From: Xanthomonas codiaei
GTDB lineage: Bacteria; Pseudomonadota; Gammaproteobacteria; Xanthomonadales; Xanthomonadaceae
Assembly (NCBI RefSeq): GCF_002939785.1
Contig: NZ_MDEC01000002.1
Span: 206,081-270,080, forward strand
Direction of reading: 5' to 3'
DNA length: 64,000 bases
This document shows positions 35,490 to 45,299 of this stretch, piece by piece. The notes beneath the pieces were generated by a model. That model ran no database searches. It was not told where the DNA came from and saw only the letters and a list, made by a program, of their open reading frames with translations. Within the stretch, counting starts at the first letter, position 1, and every line of letters starts with the position of its first letter. The position numbers were made by a program, and so were the translations under genes.

Positions 35490-37814
35490 ATGCCCACCCC
35501 GTTGCCGCTTCGCCGCCTGCTCGCCACCCTGTCGATCGCCCTGCTGCCTGTCGCAGCCAACGCGCAGGCCCCCAGCGTGACCGAGGCCGACTACGCGCGT
35601 GCCGAACGCCTGATCTACTACGCCGCCCAGCCCCTGGTCGACCATGCCCCCACGCGCGTCAGCTGGCTGGATGCCACCCACGTGGTCTACGTCGACCACG
35701 ATGCCAAGGGCGACCGGCTGTTGCAGCTGGACACCGCCACCGGCAAGACCGCACCGCTGTTCAAACCCGCCGCACTGGCCGCCTCGCTCAACGCCTTGCT
35801 CAAGACCGGCGACAAGCCGCTCAAGGCCGCCACCCTGGCGCCCAAGGTCAGCCTCAGCGCCGATGGCCGCTACCGTTTCAGCGTGCGCGACACGGCGGTG
35901 CTCTGCGATGCGCGTGCAAGGTGCAGCAAGCTGTATGCGAAGGACAAGCCCGAACCGGGCGTGCTGTCGCCGGACAAGCGCAGCGAAGCGTTCATTCGCA
36001 ACTGGAACCTGTGGGTACGCGAGCTGGCGACCGGCAAGGAGACCCAGCTCACCCGCGACGGCGTGAAAAACTTCGGCTACGCCACCGACAACGCCGGCTG
36101 GCAGCACAGCGACAACGCCATCGTTGCGTGGTCGCCGGACTCGCGCAAGATCGCCACCTTCCAGCAGGACCAGCGCAAGACCGGCGACATGTACCTGGTC
36201 AGCACCAAGCTCGGGCATCCGGAACTGCAGTCGTGGAAATATCCAATGGCTGGCGACAAGGACGTGACCATGATCGAGCGCGTCATCGTCGACGTGCCCA
36301 GCGCCCGCGTGGTGCGGCTGAAGATGCCCGCCGACCAGCACCGCTCCACGCTGTGCGACGACGTGAGCTGCTCGACGGGCCTGTGGGACGATGTGAAGTG
36401 GGCGCCAGACAGCAAGACCCTGGCGTTCGCCTCGACCTCGCGCTTCCACAACCAGGTCTGGTTGCACATTGCCGATGCCCAGACCGGCGCCGTGCGCACC
36501 GCCTTCGACGAAACCGCCAAGACCTACTACGAAAGCGGCCAGGTGGCGGCCAACTGGGCCTACCTGCCCGGCAGCAACGAGGCGGTGTGGTTCTCCGAGC
36601 GCAGCGACTGGGGCCAGCTGTATCTGTACGACCTGGCCACCGGTAAACCCAAGCGCGCCATCACCACCGGCCAAGGCAATGTCACCGAACTGCTGCGCGT
36701 GGACCCGGTGAGCCGCACGGCGTGGTTCGTCGGCGTGGGCAAGCTGCCGGGCGTGGATCCGTATTACCAGCAGCTGTGGAAGGTGAGCCTGGACGGCGGC
36801 GAGCCGGTGCTGCTCACGCCCGAGGTCGCCGACCACAGCATCGCGCTATCGCCCGATGGCAAGCGCTTCGTCGATACCTATTCCACCTCGGTCACGCCGC
36901 CGGTGAGCGTGCTGCGCGAGGCCGCCGATGGACGCACCGTCAGCACGATTGCGACGGCCGACATCAGCCGCCTCGAGGCGGCCGGCTGGGTACCGCCCGT
37001 GCCGATCACCGTCACCGCACGCGATGGCAAGACCCCGCTGTACGGGCTGATGTTCAAGCCGAGCAACTTCGACCCAGCACGCAAGTACCCGGTCATCGAC
37101 TACGTCTACCCCGGCCCACAGACCGGCTCGATGCGCGGGCGCAGCTTCCTCGCCGGCCATGGCGACAACCAGTCGCTGGCCGAACTGGGCTTCATCGTCA
37201 TCGCCATCGACGGCATGGGCACGCCTTGGCGCTCCAAGACCTTCCACGACACCTGGTACGCCAACATGGGCGACAACACCTTGCCCGACCAGGTCGCGGC
37301 GGTGAAGCAACTCGGTCAGCGTTACCCGTGGTTCGACACCAGCCGCGTCGGCATCTGGGGCCACTCAGGCGGCGGCAATGCCTCCACCGCCGCGATGCTG
37401 CGGTATCCCGATCTGTTCAAGGTGGCCTGGTCGGAAAGCGGCAACCACGACAACCGCGGCTACGAGGACGACTGGGCCGAGAAGTATCACGGCGAGCACA
37501 TCGTCAACAAAGACGGCACCTCCAACTACGACGACCAGGCCAACGCCACGCATGCCAGCAAGCTCAAGGGCAAGCTGATGCTGGTGCACGGCACGCTGGA
37601 CGACAACGTGCCGCCGTACCTGACCTTGCTGGTGGCCGATGCGCTGATCAAGGCCAACAAGGACTTCGACATGCTGATGCTGCCCAACGCCAAGCACAGC
37701 TACGGCGATCTCACACCCTATGTCGCCCGCCGCCGCTGGGACTACTTCGTGCAACACCTGCTCGGCGCCACCCCGCCGGCGCAATACCAGATGAAGCCGA
37801 TGCCGGAGAAGTGA
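35490..37814 (+). CDS. Secreted dipeptidyl peptidase IV-type serine peptidase (S9B)
   Basis: 774 residues from ATG 35490. Signal peptide ends ANAQAPS (about residue 26). An N-terminal beta-propeller (DPPIV_N) precedes the alpha/beta-hydrolase domain. The nucleophile is Ser626 in GIWGHSGGGNAST; the acid is in GTLDDNVP and the His in NAKHSYG. These proteins remove Xaa-Pro or similar dipeptides from peptide N-termini in the periplasm. Convergent with another S9 peptidase at 37948, with a shared terminator between them. Confidence 0.93.
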   Translation: MPTPLPLRRLLATLSIALLPVAANAQAPSVTEADYARAERLIYYAAQPLVDHAPTRVSWLDATHVVYVDHDAKGDRLLQLDTATGKTAPLFKPAALAASLNALLKTGDKPLKAATLAPKVSLSADGRYRFSVRDTAVLCDARARCSKLYAKDKPEPGVLSPDKRSEAFIRNWNLWVRELATGKETQLTRDGVKNFGYATDNAGWQHSDNAIVAWSPDSRKIATFQQDQRKTGDMYLVSTKLGHPELQSWKYPMAGDKDVTMIERVIVDVPSARVVRLKMPADQHRSTLCDDVSCSTGLWDDVKWAPDSKTLAFASTSRFHNQVWLHIADAQTGAVRTAFDETAKTYYESGQVAANWAYLPGSNEAVWFSERSDWGQLYLYDLATGKPKRAITTGQGNVTELLRVDPVSRTAWFVGVGKLPGVDPYYQQLWKVSLDGGEPVLLTPEVADHSIALSPDGKRFVDTYSTSVTPPVSVLREAADGRTVSTIATADISRLEAAGWVPPVPITVTARDGKTPLYGLMFKPSNFDPARKYPVIDYVYPGPQTGSMRGRSFLAGHGDNQSLAELGFIVIAIDGMGTPWRSKTFHDTWYANMGDNTLPDQVAAVKQLGQRYPWFDTSRVGIWGHSGGGNASTAAMLRYPDLFKVAWSESGNHDNRGYEDDWAEKYHGEHIVNKDGTSNYDDQANATHASKLKGKLMLVHGTLDDNVPPYLTLLVADALIKANKDFDMLMLPNAKHSYGDLTPYVARRRWDYFVQHLLGATPPAQYQMKPMPEK

Positions 37815-37913
37815 GCGACGCGGGAAGCGGCATCGTCGACCATCGACGCTGCCGCGCTCGCGTCGTTGATGCGGAAGTGCATGCACCGCCACCGCAGGCG
37901 CTCTGGATCGTGC

Positions 37914-37940
37914 GCCCCATCAGGCAACACCTGATGGGGC
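37914..37940. terminator. Bidirectional terminator between two S9 peptidase genes
   Basis: Perfect 11-bp stem GCCCCATCAGG / CCTGATGGGGC with loop CAACA. It lies 7 bp from the end of the minus-strand gene and 100 bp from the end of the plus-strand gene. Confidence 0.8.
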
Positions 37941-37947
37941 GACTGCC

Positions 37948-39912
37948 TTATTTCGCAGTCCCACCACCCAGCTGCTTGCTCAAGAACGCCAGCAGGCGCG
38001 TGTAGTACTCGCGCCGATGCGCCTCGGTGTAGAAGCCATGGCCTTCGTTGGGGAAGTACAGCGCTTCCACCGGCACGCCGGCGCCCTTGAGCGCACGCTC
38101 CATCGCCTTGGTGTGCTCGATCGGCGCACGTTCGTCCTTGCCACCGGCCGCCAGGAACACCGGCGCCTTGATCTGCCGCGCCAACGTCACCGGCGAGCGT
38201 GCCGCCAGGGTGTCGCGCGCGCCCAGCCAATCCACCGTCCAGTTCTTGGCCCAGCGTGCGTGACGACCGGTATCGCGCGACATCATCTCCAGGTCGTACA
38301 CACCGACGTAGCCGGCTGCGCAGCGGTACAGCGCAGGCTCCTTGGCCACGCCCATCAGCGCCGCGTAACCGCCATAACTGGCGCCATAGATGCAGATGCG
38401 CGAGGCATCGGCAATGCCTTCGGCGATGGCCCAGCGCGTGGCATCGGTGACATCGTCCTGCATGCGCCCGCCCCACTCCCTGGCACCGGCCTGGGTAAAC
38501 GCGTACCCATAGTTGGCCGACCCGCGATAGTTGACGCGCAGCACCGCATAACCGGCAGCCGCCAGCAACTGGGTATCGTCGTCGAACTGCCACTTGTCGA
38601 AGATCCCGAACGGCCCGCCATGCGGCATCACGATCAACGGCAACGGCTTGCCGGGATCGGCGTGCAAGGGCTGGGTCAGGTAGCCGTGCAATACCAGCCC
38701 ATCGCGCGCCTTGAAGCTCACCTGCCTGCTCGGCGGAACCGCATCGAGCGCAAACCACTCGCGGCTGCCGAACACGCGGTCAGCCTTCTTGCTCACCGTG
38801 TCGAACAGGTAGTAGTCGCCGTTGTTGCGGTCGCTCCACACATAGACCATTGCAAGGCGACGGTCGCTGGTGGCCGAGGTGATGTAGATCGCATCGCCGT
38901 TGAAGGCCTTCTCCAGGCTGCGATACAACTTGGCCGTGGGCAACGTCTCGTCGAAGAACCGGTTGCGCACCCGGTCGCTCATGTAGGACGCGCCGATCGG
39001 CGTGCTGCCGTCCAGATCGAACAGGATGCGGTACGGATCCACGGTTTCGTCGCGCAGCAACGGCGTGCTCTTGCCGGTTGCCGGATCCCAGGACACCAGC
39101 ACATCCGGGCCGACAGCCTGCTCCACCTGCAGGTAGGCCAACGTTCCATCGGCAGAAAAGCCCAGTGGAAACTCGCGATTCTTGCTGCTGGCGGCGTCGT
39201 GGATCAGCCGCCACGGCGCATCATCGTTGTCGCGGTAATACAGCTTGCTGGCGTTGCTGACATCCAACCCGCGGGCAAAGCGGATCCGGCCCTGCTGGTC
39301 GGTCGCAAACTGCGCGCGCCGCACCGGCGAGGTGGCCACGGTGCTGCGCCGGCCGGTCTGGACATCCAGCTTGTCGATGCGGATGCTGGGGTCGCCCACG
39401 AATGGCACCGTGGACACCAGGATGTTGCGCGGGTCCTCGCGCAAGGTGTCCAGCACGAAGGTGGCCGGATCCAGCTTCATCTTCAGCTGCTGCGCACCGT
39501 TGATGTCGGGATTGGTGCCGTAGGGGCTGGCCAGCAGCCGGCTGTTCTTGCCATCGGCATCGATGGCGTGCAGCTGGCCGATCGCCACCGGCTCGTCGCG
39601 CGAGCCCAGCCGCTGCGCCATCGACACCACCATGCGCTCATCGCTGGCCCACCAGAAATCGTCCACCACGCTGTTGGTGCCACCGGTGACCTTGGCGGTG
39701 GCAACCTTATCCTGCCGCAGCACGATGCCCAGCACGGTGCGATCCTCCAGCGGCATGGTCAGCGCAAAATAGGCGCCCGACGGTGAAATCTTGATGCGTT
39801 CGAACCGATCCCGCTTGAGGTACGGCGCCAGGTCCACCGCTTCCTGCGCCTGTCCCGGCATCGCCGCGGCCAAGGCAAGCACACACACCACACCCATCTT
39901 CCAACACCGCAT
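37948..39912 (-). CDS. Secreted S9-family prolyl-oligopeptidase-like peptidase
   Basis: 654 residues from ATG 39910-39912. Signal peptide MGVVCVLALAAAMPGQAQ. The N-terminal propeller is poorly conserved. The C-terminal hydrolase domain has the nucleophile in IYGASYGGYAAL, the Asp in GGKDERAPIEH and the His in NEGHGFY, all intact. It is of the S9C acylaminoacyl peptidase type and probably cleaves oligopeptides in the periplasm. It is not closely similar to the convergent DPP-IV-type neighbour, so the pair is not a recent duplication. Confidence 0.92.
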   Translation of the reverse strand: MRCWKMGVVCVLALAAAMPGQAQEAVDLAPYLKRDRFERIKISPSGAYFALTMPLEDRTVLGIVLRQDKVATAKVTGGTNSVVDDFWWASDERMVVSMAQRLGSRDEPVAIGQLHAIDADGKNSRLLASPYGTNPDINGAQQLKMKLDPATFVLDTLREDPRNILVSTVPFVGDPSIRIDKLDVQTGRRSTVATSPVRRAQFATDQQGRIRFARGLDVSNASKLYYRDNDDAPWRLIHDAASSKNREFPLGFSADGTLAYLQVEQAVGPDVLVSWDPATGKSTPLLRDETVDPYRILFDLDGSTPIGASYMSDRVRNRFFDETLPTAKLYRSLEKAFNGDAIYITSATSDRRLAMVYVWSDRNNGDYYLFDTVSKKADRVFGSREWFALDAVPPSRQVSFKARDGLVLHGYLTQPLHADPGKPLPLIVMPHGGPFGIFDKWQFDDDTQLLAAAGYAVLRVNYRGSANYGYAFTQAGAREWGGRMQDDVTDATRWAIAEGIADASRICIYGASYGGYAALMGVAKEPALYRCAAGYVGVYDLEMMSRDTGRHARWAKNWTVDWLGARDTLAARSPVTLARQIKAPVFLAAGGKDERAPIEHTKAMERALKGAGVPVEALYFPNEGHGFYTEAHRREYYTRLLAFLSKQLGGGTAK

Positions 39913-40114
39913 ATCGCCCCACCTGCGATCATGCTTGAGGCCGCCATGGTGGCAAACGCCAGACGCGGCGTCCATGCCCTTCGGCAGGCGGCGTCGGACC
40001 GACCAGCCGGCGCAGGCGCGCAACGACACGCCGCCCGCGGCAACGCCCGCACCTGTAATAGGCTGCACCACCGCTGCACGCGGCGCTGCATGCCTCCCCC
40101 ATCAACGCGATCGG

Positions 40115-40453
40115 TCAGCGCGCGGCAGCGCTCCGCCGGCCCAGCAAGCCGATCCGCCGGAACCACATTTCCAGCGGCACCGTCACTAAGGGCGGCAGCG
40201 CCGCCAGCAGACTCAATGCCCACGCCCACCATGGCCAGCGCAGCCGCAGCGCGGCGAGCACGCTGACCACCACGTAGAACACGAACGCCGCCCCGTGGGC
40301 GCGACCGAACAGCCATACCACCGCCTCGGTGGTCTGCGTGCCGTACTTGAGAAACATGCCGAGCAACAGCCCGGCCCAGGTGATGCCCTCGATCAACGCA
40401 GCGACCGCAAACAGCCGGCCCATCGGCAACAACGCAGAGAACGACGCACGCAT
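40115..40453 (-). CDS. DUF3817-like small integral membrane protein
   Basis: 112 residues from the ATG at 40451-40453, with GGAGG five bases upstream; a GTG two codons earlier overlaps that site. Three membrane helices (about 10-30, 45-65 and 70-92), with FAVAALIEGITWAGLLLGMF and RAHGAAFVFYVV matching the DUF3817 pattern (EG...LL and H..F). Function is unknown. Divergent from the YiiX-like hydrolase gene. Confidence 0.8.
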   Translation of the reverse strand: MRASFSALLPMGRLFAVAALIEGITWAGLLLGMFLKYGTQTTEAVVWLFGRAHGAAFVFYVVVSVLAALRLRWPWWAWALSLLAALPPLVTVPLEMWFRRIGLLGRRSAAAR

Positions 40454-40630
40454 GCACACCTCCAGACGGAAAAAGATTGCCGCGACACGTTGGCGGCGGC
40501 GACGCCCGCTGGCATGCGCAGTCTAGCGCCGATGCCGCGCGCCGCGCAGCGGGCTTCGGATGCACGCAGCGGCCGCATCCTGCAGCGGCTGCCCACGAGG
40601 GTGACGTACCTGACGCATATCCCGGCGATA

Positions 40631-41290
40631 ATGCAGGTCCTGCTGTCTGCTCGGGTTCTCGCCGTGCGTATTGCCTTGCTGCTCCTTGCCTTCGTCGTAC
40701 TCCTGCCGGCATCGGCACATGCCCTGCGTGTCCAGGATGGCGACCTGCTGTTCGTCACGGCAGCACGCACCGGTCTGAGCGGCGCCATCGACGATGCCAC
40801 CGCCCGGCAGGGCGCTCCCAGCTTCGATCACGTTGCACTGCTCGCACACGACGGGCGTACGCAGGTGGTGCTGCATGCCGACCAGAAGGGCTCGCGACAA
40901 CAGCCGTTGCGTGAGTTCGTCGAGGAAGCGGTTGCCAAGTATCGGCAGATCGTGGTGTACCGGCTCACGCCCGCGCATCGGCCTGCCATTGCCGACGCCA
41001 TCGCCCAGGCGCGCGGCATGTTGGGCAAGCCGTATAACGACACCTATGTTCCGAACGAGGACAGCTACTACTGCTCGGACTTCATCGAACGTGCGTTCCG
41101 CGCTCACCACGTCTTCGCCCTGCAGCCGATGAACTTCAGGAACCTGCAAACCGGCACCATCTCGCCGTACTGGACCGAGTTCTATCGCAGCCGCGGCATG
41201 GCGGTTCCGCAGGATGTACCCGGCACCAATCCGAACGATATGGCGCGTGCGCCGGCGCTGGTGCGCGTCGCCGTCTTCCCGGGAACGTGA
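40631..41290 (+). CDS. YiiX-like permuted NlpC/P60 cysteine hydrolase
   Basis: 219 residues from ATG 40631. Signal peptide about 1-31 (FVVLLPASAHA). The permuted papain-like core shows QDGDLLFV, the His in SFDHVALLAHD, and the catalytic Cys in YYCSDFIERAF. The family (YiiX/YebB) cleaves amide bonds in the cell envelope or lipids; the exact substrate is not predictable. Exported to the periplasm. Confidence 0.85.
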   Translation: MQVLLSARVLAVRIALLLLAFVVLLPASAHALRVQDGDLLFVTAARTGLSGAIDDATARQGAPSFDHVALLAHDGRTQVVLHADQKGSRQQPLREFVEEAVAKYRQIVVYRLTPAHRPAIADAIAQARGMLGKPYNDTYVPNEDSYYCSDFIERAFRAHHVFALQPMNFRNLQTGTISPYWTEFYRSRGMAVPQDVPGTNPNDMARAPALVRVAVFPGT

Positions 41291-41423
41291 TCGCCGGTTG
41301 CGGCGTGCGGTGGAAGCCCGTGCCAGCCTGCGCGCGCGGCAGGTTCGCAGACGCGCCGCGTGTGTGGCTGCGCGCACGGCAACCTTGTACGCTCACGCAC
41401 CGATCGTCCTCAAAGGAGTTGAG

Positions 41424-42680
41424 ATGCAACTGTCGCAAGGCCAACGCGTCCCGCTTTCCAGCCTGATCCAGGAGCGTGAGTTCACCCTGTCCATCAAGAT
41501 CGGCACGCAGCGCACCGTCGATTACGTGTGCTTTGGCGTGGATGCCGCCGGCAAGCTGTCCGACGACCGCTACATGGTGTTCTTCAACCAGCCAGGCAGC
41601 CCGTGCGCAAGCGTGCGGCAGGGGCCGGCCGATACCTTCACGCTGAACCTGGCGAGCCTGCCGGCAACAATCGACCGCCTGGTGTTCACCGCGTCCATCG
41701 ATGGCGCCGGCGAAATGCGCGATATCCAGGACAGCTATTTCGCGCTCACCAGCGGCGGCACCGAAGTAGCGCGTTGCGCATTCTCCGGCGCGAGCTTCGC
41801 TGCCGAAAAGGCCATCATGGTGGCCGATATCTACCGCAGCAAAGGCCAGTGGCGCATCGTCGCCAACCTGCAGGGCTTCAACGCCGGCCTGGATGCCCTG
41901 GTGGTCCACTTCGGCGGTGAAGTCACCGACGCCCCATCGCCGCCTCCACCGCCACCTGCTGCCGTGCCCGATACGAAAGTCTCGCTGGAAAAACGTGTGG
42001 CCAGTGCCGCGCCGCAATTGGTGAACCTGGCCAAGAAGGCGCAGGTCAGCCTGGAGAAGGCGCAGCTGCTGCACGTCAAGGCGCGCGTCGGGCTGGTGCT
42101 GGATGCTTCCGGGTCGATGAATTCGCAATACAGCCGCGGCCATGTCCAGGAGGTGATCAATCGGCTGATCCCGCTTGCCGTGCACTTCGACGACGATGGC
42201 GCGCTGGACTGCTGGGCATTCGGGGCCTCGCCGACGCAGTTGTCTGCGGTGTCGTTGCAGAACTTCTCGGGCTTTGTCGAACGCGATGCCGGCGGCTGGA
42301 AGAAGTGGCCGGTGGGCATGCGGATCAACGACGAACCCAAGGCCATGCGCATGGTCATCGACTACTACAAGAAGAGCGGCGACCGGACGCCGGTCTACAT
42401 CCTCTTTATCAGCGACGGCGGCGTGCACCAGGATCGCGAAATCACCAAGCTGATGATCGAAGCGGCAAAGCTGCCGATCTTCTGGCAATTCGTCGGACTG
42501 GGCGGCCGCGGCTACGGCATCCTGGAGAAGCTGGACGACATGGGCGGGCGTGTCGTGGACAACTGCAATTTCTTCGCCCTAGATCGCCTGGATCAGGTGC
42601 CCGAGGAACGGCTCTACGACCTGCTGATGGAAGAGTTCCCGCAATGGCTCAAGGACGCCAAGGCCAAGGGCATCCTGTAA
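41424..42680 (+). CDS. TerD-domain / von Willebrand A-domain protein (TerF-like)
   Basis: 418 residues; ATG with AAAGGAG six bases upstream. The N-terminal TerD domain (about 1-175: VDYVCFGVDAAGKLSDDRYMV, MRDIQDSYFAL) ends in a poly-Pro linker. A C-terminal vWA domain follows with the MIDAS DASGS (Asp227) and FISDGG. This order matches TerF-type proteins of tellurite/phage resistance clusters, where TerD binds calcium. No terZABCDE genes are beside it, so it acts alone or with distant partners. Cytoplasmic. Confidence 0.87.
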   Translation: MQLSQGQRVPLSSLIQEREFTLSIKIGTQRTVDYVCFGVDAAGKLSDDRYMVFFNQPGSPCASVRQGPADTFTLNLASLPATIDRLVFTASIDGAGEMRDIQDSYFALTSGGTEVARCAFSGASFAAEKAIMVADIYRSKGQWRIVANLQGFNAGLDALVVHFGGEVTDAPSPPPPPPAAVPDTKVSLEKRVASAAPQLVNLAKKAQVSLEKAQLLHVKARVGLVLDASGSMNSQYSRGHVQEVINRLIPLAVHFDDDGALDCWAFGASPTQLSAVSLQNFSGFVERDAGGWKKWPVGMRINDEPKAMRMVIDYYKKSGDRTPVYILFISDGGVHQDREITKLMIEAAKLPIFWQFVGLGGRGYGILEKLDDMGGRVVDNCNFFALDRLDQVPEERLYDLLMEEFPQWLKDAKAKGIL

Positions 42681-42708
42681 TCGCCAAGCGCATTTGCTCG
42701 CTGGCTGC

Positions 42709-42732
42709 TGTGCCCGCGTGAGTGCGGGCACA
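42709..42732 (+). terminator. Hairpin after the TerD-vWA gene
   Basis: TGTGCCCGC (42709-42717) pairs perfectly with GCGGGCACA (42724-42732), 29 nt after the stop. The remaining gap to 43013 shows no gene and should carry the MarR operon promoter. Confidence 0.65.
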
Positions 42733-43013
42733 CGCCGGCCGCGGCGGCCTTGCATCGCCGCGCGGTTGGCACTGCGCTGTGAGCGGGCATAAGCAGCCAC
42801 GCTTTGACCCGCACGACGACAGGGTGACCGATGCACGGGCGGTGGCGCTGGACCCGTTCAGCGCATCGGCGCGCGCAGCCAACTGGCTGCCATGGCGCGG
42901 TCCGTTGCCGTCCATCCGATCCCCGCTGGCGCCAAGCCGCCACCGGCTCGCGCACTGCCCCCCCCGACTTCCGGCACATGGCGTAGATACAACAGCGCTT
43001 ATACATTTGCCCC

Positions 43014-43499
43014 ATGAGCACGCGCACCCCCACATTAGGCACCCTGGTCCGGCACCTGATCGAACTGCTGGACGGCGATCTGGAAGCGGTCTACGCGGCC
43101 TCGGGGCTGCCCTGGCGGCCGCGCTACACACCGGTGTTGCGCGTGCTGATGCGGCTTGGCCCGGCATCCATCAAGGTGTTGGCACTGCAGATCGGCATTA
43201 CCCACTCCGCCGCCAGCCAGACCGTCGCGCAAATGGCCAAGCAGCGTCTGGTCGTGCTCAAGCCAGGTGCCGATGCGCGCGAACGCATCGTCGTCCTCAC
43301 TGCCAGGACCCGTCGCCTGGTTCCCGCCCTGGAGCAGCAGTGGGCGGCGACCAATGCGGCGGCGGCACAGCTCGATGCCGAGCTCTCCATGCCGCTGTCG
43401 GCCGTCCTGGCCGAAGCCATCGCCGCATTGCAGCGGCGCCCGTTCGCAACCCGCATCGCCGCAGCCACTGATGTCGTCCCCCGCAGTTCCGACCAATGA
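43014..43499 (+). CDS. MarR-family transcriptional regulator
   Basis: 161 residues. A winged helix-turn-helix in the middle (RLGPASIKVLALQIGITHSAASQTVAQMAKQRLV) and flanking dimerisation helices fit the MarR family. It is followed after 25 bp by the CPBP protease gene, so the two form an operon that MarR probably autoregulates. No ligand can be inferred. Confidence 0.88.
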   Translation: MSTRTPTLGTLVRHLIELLDGDLEAVYAASGLPWRPRYTPVLRVLMRLGPASIKVLALQIGITHSAASQTVAQMAKQRLVVLKPGADARERIVVLTARTRRLVPALEQQWAATNAAAAQLDAELSMPLSAVLAEAIAALQRRPFATRIAAATDVVPRSSDQ

Positions 43500-43524
43500 C
43501 CGGTGTATCCACAAGGAGTCGCAC

Positions 43525-44448
43525 ATGCATGCAGTGACGCAATCCACGACGCGTATCGAAGTGACCGCCACGCACACGCCCCACGCCATTGCCCTGGGCG
43601 GGCAGGGCATCCTGGCTCCCGGCCGCCTGCGCTGGCTGCGCGCATGCAGCTGGGCGATCGTGTTGTTCTTCCTGGTCGCCATTCCCACCGGCGTGTTTAG
43701 CCGGTTTTTCGGCGGCCTTTGGCCGAAGAGCGACGAGCCGGTGCAATTTGTCGTCAGCGTGCTGGGCGCGTTGCTGGCGCTGGGCATCTACGCGCTGGCC
43801 GTTCGCCTGGCCGAACGCCGCACGCCGTCCGAAATCGCGTTGCGCCCCATGCTGCCGCAGCTGGGAATCGGCCTGTTGGCCGGTGCGGCGATGTTTTCCG
43901 CCGTCATGGGCATCATGGCGTTGTTCGGTCTCTACGATATCCAGCTGATCGGCCCGGCATCGGCATGGACGCCGCTGCGCAAGGCCCTGCAGGCCGGCGT
44001 CGTTGAAGAGCTGATGATGCGCGCGGCAATCCTGCGTCTGTTGTGGCGCGCCTTCGGCCCGTGGACGGCGTTTGCGGTGTCCTCTGCCGTATTCGGGCTC
44101 AGCCATTTGGGCAACCCGAACGCCACGGTCGTGGCCGCGATCTGCATCGCCCTGGAGGCCGGTGTCATGCTGGGCGCGTTCTATGCGCTCACCGGCCGCC
44201 TGTGGGTGTCGATCGGTGTGCACATCGCCTGGAACTTCACCCAGGGCTATCTGTTCGGCGCTGCCGTCTCGGGTATTGCACCAGACCAGGCCATCGCCCG
44301 CAGCACGCCAAACACCGCCATGGCCGACATGCTGACCGGCGGTGTGTTCGGCCCGGAGGCATCGCTGCCTGCGGCATTGGTCTGTCTTGCGGTGGGCCTG
44401 GCGGTGGTCTGGAAGGCATGGCGGTCGGGCGGGTTCGCAGTGCGCTGA
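43525..44448 (+). CDS. CPBP-family intramembrane metalloprotease
   Basis: 307 residues from ATG 43525 (AAGGAG six bases upstream). Eight or so membrane helices. The CPBP/Abi active-site motifs are complete: VVEELMMRAAILR (EExxxR), FGLSHLGNP and GVHIAWNF (HxxxN). Related proteins process membrane proteins or confer self-immunity to bacteriocins. Second gene of an operon with MarR. The stop codon is embedded in a heptamer array, so the C-terminus may vary with array changes. Confidence 0.9.
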   Translation: MHAVTQSTTRIEVTATHTPHAIALGGQGILAPGRLRWLRACSWAIVLFFLVAIPTGVFSRFFGGLWPKSDEPVQFVVSVLGALLALGIYALAVRLAERRTPSEIALRPMLPQLGIGLLAGAAMFSAVMGIMALFGLYDIQLIGPASAWTPLRKALQAGVVEELMMRAAILRLLWRAFGPWTAFAVSSAVFGLSHLGNPNATVVAAICIALEAGVMLGAFYALTGRLWVSIGVHIAWNFTQGYLFGAAVSGIAPDQAIARSTPNTAMADMLTGGVFGPEASLPAALVCLAVGLAVVWKAWRSGGFAVR

Positions 44449-44481
44449 TTGGGGATTGGGGATTGGAGATTGGAGATTGGG
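44447..44481 (+). repeat. Heptamer array GATTGGG/GATTGGA, 5 units
   Basis: Five 7-bp units start at the second base of the CPBP stop codon TGA: two GATTGGG, two GATTGGA, one GATTGGG. It resembles the array at 27670, which begins in the same way. The rest of the gap to 44769 shows no gene. Confidence 0.8.
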
Positions 44482-44769
44482 GATCGTCCCAGGCTTCGCT
44501 GGGTAGCTTGTCTGGAGCTGCTTTGTCGTTGTCGCCGCAGCCGTAATGCACGACGGTCTCGACAATGGCAGCGCAGCGTCTGCGCCATGCGACGCGCCGC
44601 CAGTCACCTGGCGGCGCGTCCCCAGTGCCGGGCACTGCGGTCTCCACACGCTGCGTGCAGCGCATCTTGCCAAGGCCCACACATGCCACCGCCTAGGCTG
44701 CCGGTATCGGTAGATCGTGCCGGCACGCAGCGCATCCCGCCTGCGGCCGTGGTACGCGCAGAGGTGTCT

Positions 44770-45231
44770 ATGGCTTTGATTCATTCCATCCTGATGGGCG
44801 CGGTGGCCGGCATGCGCTCGATGACGCCACTGGCCGCGGTCACCAACGCCGCGCGTAGCGGCAAGCTTCCGCGCGACAACGGTGCCCCGCGTCTGCTCGC
44901 CAATCCGCTGGCATCGGCCGGCATGCTCGCCTTGGCCAGCGGCGAGATCGCCGGCGACAAGATGAAGACCGCGCCCGACCGTATCGTGCTGCCGGGCATG
45001 ATCGCGCGCGTTGCCACCGGCATGATTGCCGGCGCCGCGCTTGCGCCCCGCCACCAGCGCGGCCTGGCTGCCGTGCTGGGCGCCACCGCTGCGGTCGGTG
45101 CCGCCTATCTCACCTTCAATCTGCGCATGCGCGCCATTGAACGGTACGGCCAGACCAGCACGGGGGCAGTGGAAGACGCCATTTCGGTGGGCGCGGCAGC
45201 GCTGATCGTGCGCAGCGCCGCCGAGGAATGA
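44770..45231 (+). CDS. DUF4126 small membrane protein
   Basis: 153 residues from ATG 44770. Hydrophobic segments with Gly/Ala-rich helices (ILMGAVAGMRSMTPLAAV, ASAGMLALASGEIAGDKM, AVLGATAAVGAAYLTF) match the DUF4126 pattern, including the early G-RS-TP motif. Function is unknown. Convergent with the glutathionyl-hydroquinone reductase gene. Confidence 0.8.
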   Translation: MALIHSILMGAVAGMRSMTPLAAVTNAARSGKLPRDNGAPRLLANPLASAGMLALASGEIAGDKMKTAPDRIVLPGMIARVATGMIAGAALAPRHQRGLAAVLGATAAVGAAYLTFNLRMRAIERYGQTSTGAVEDAISVGAAALIVRSAAEE

Positions 45232-45299
45232 TCGAACCGGGGACGCGCCGGCGCACCGTTGGCAGTTGACCGGCGATAAGGCGGCACGACGATGCCGGA

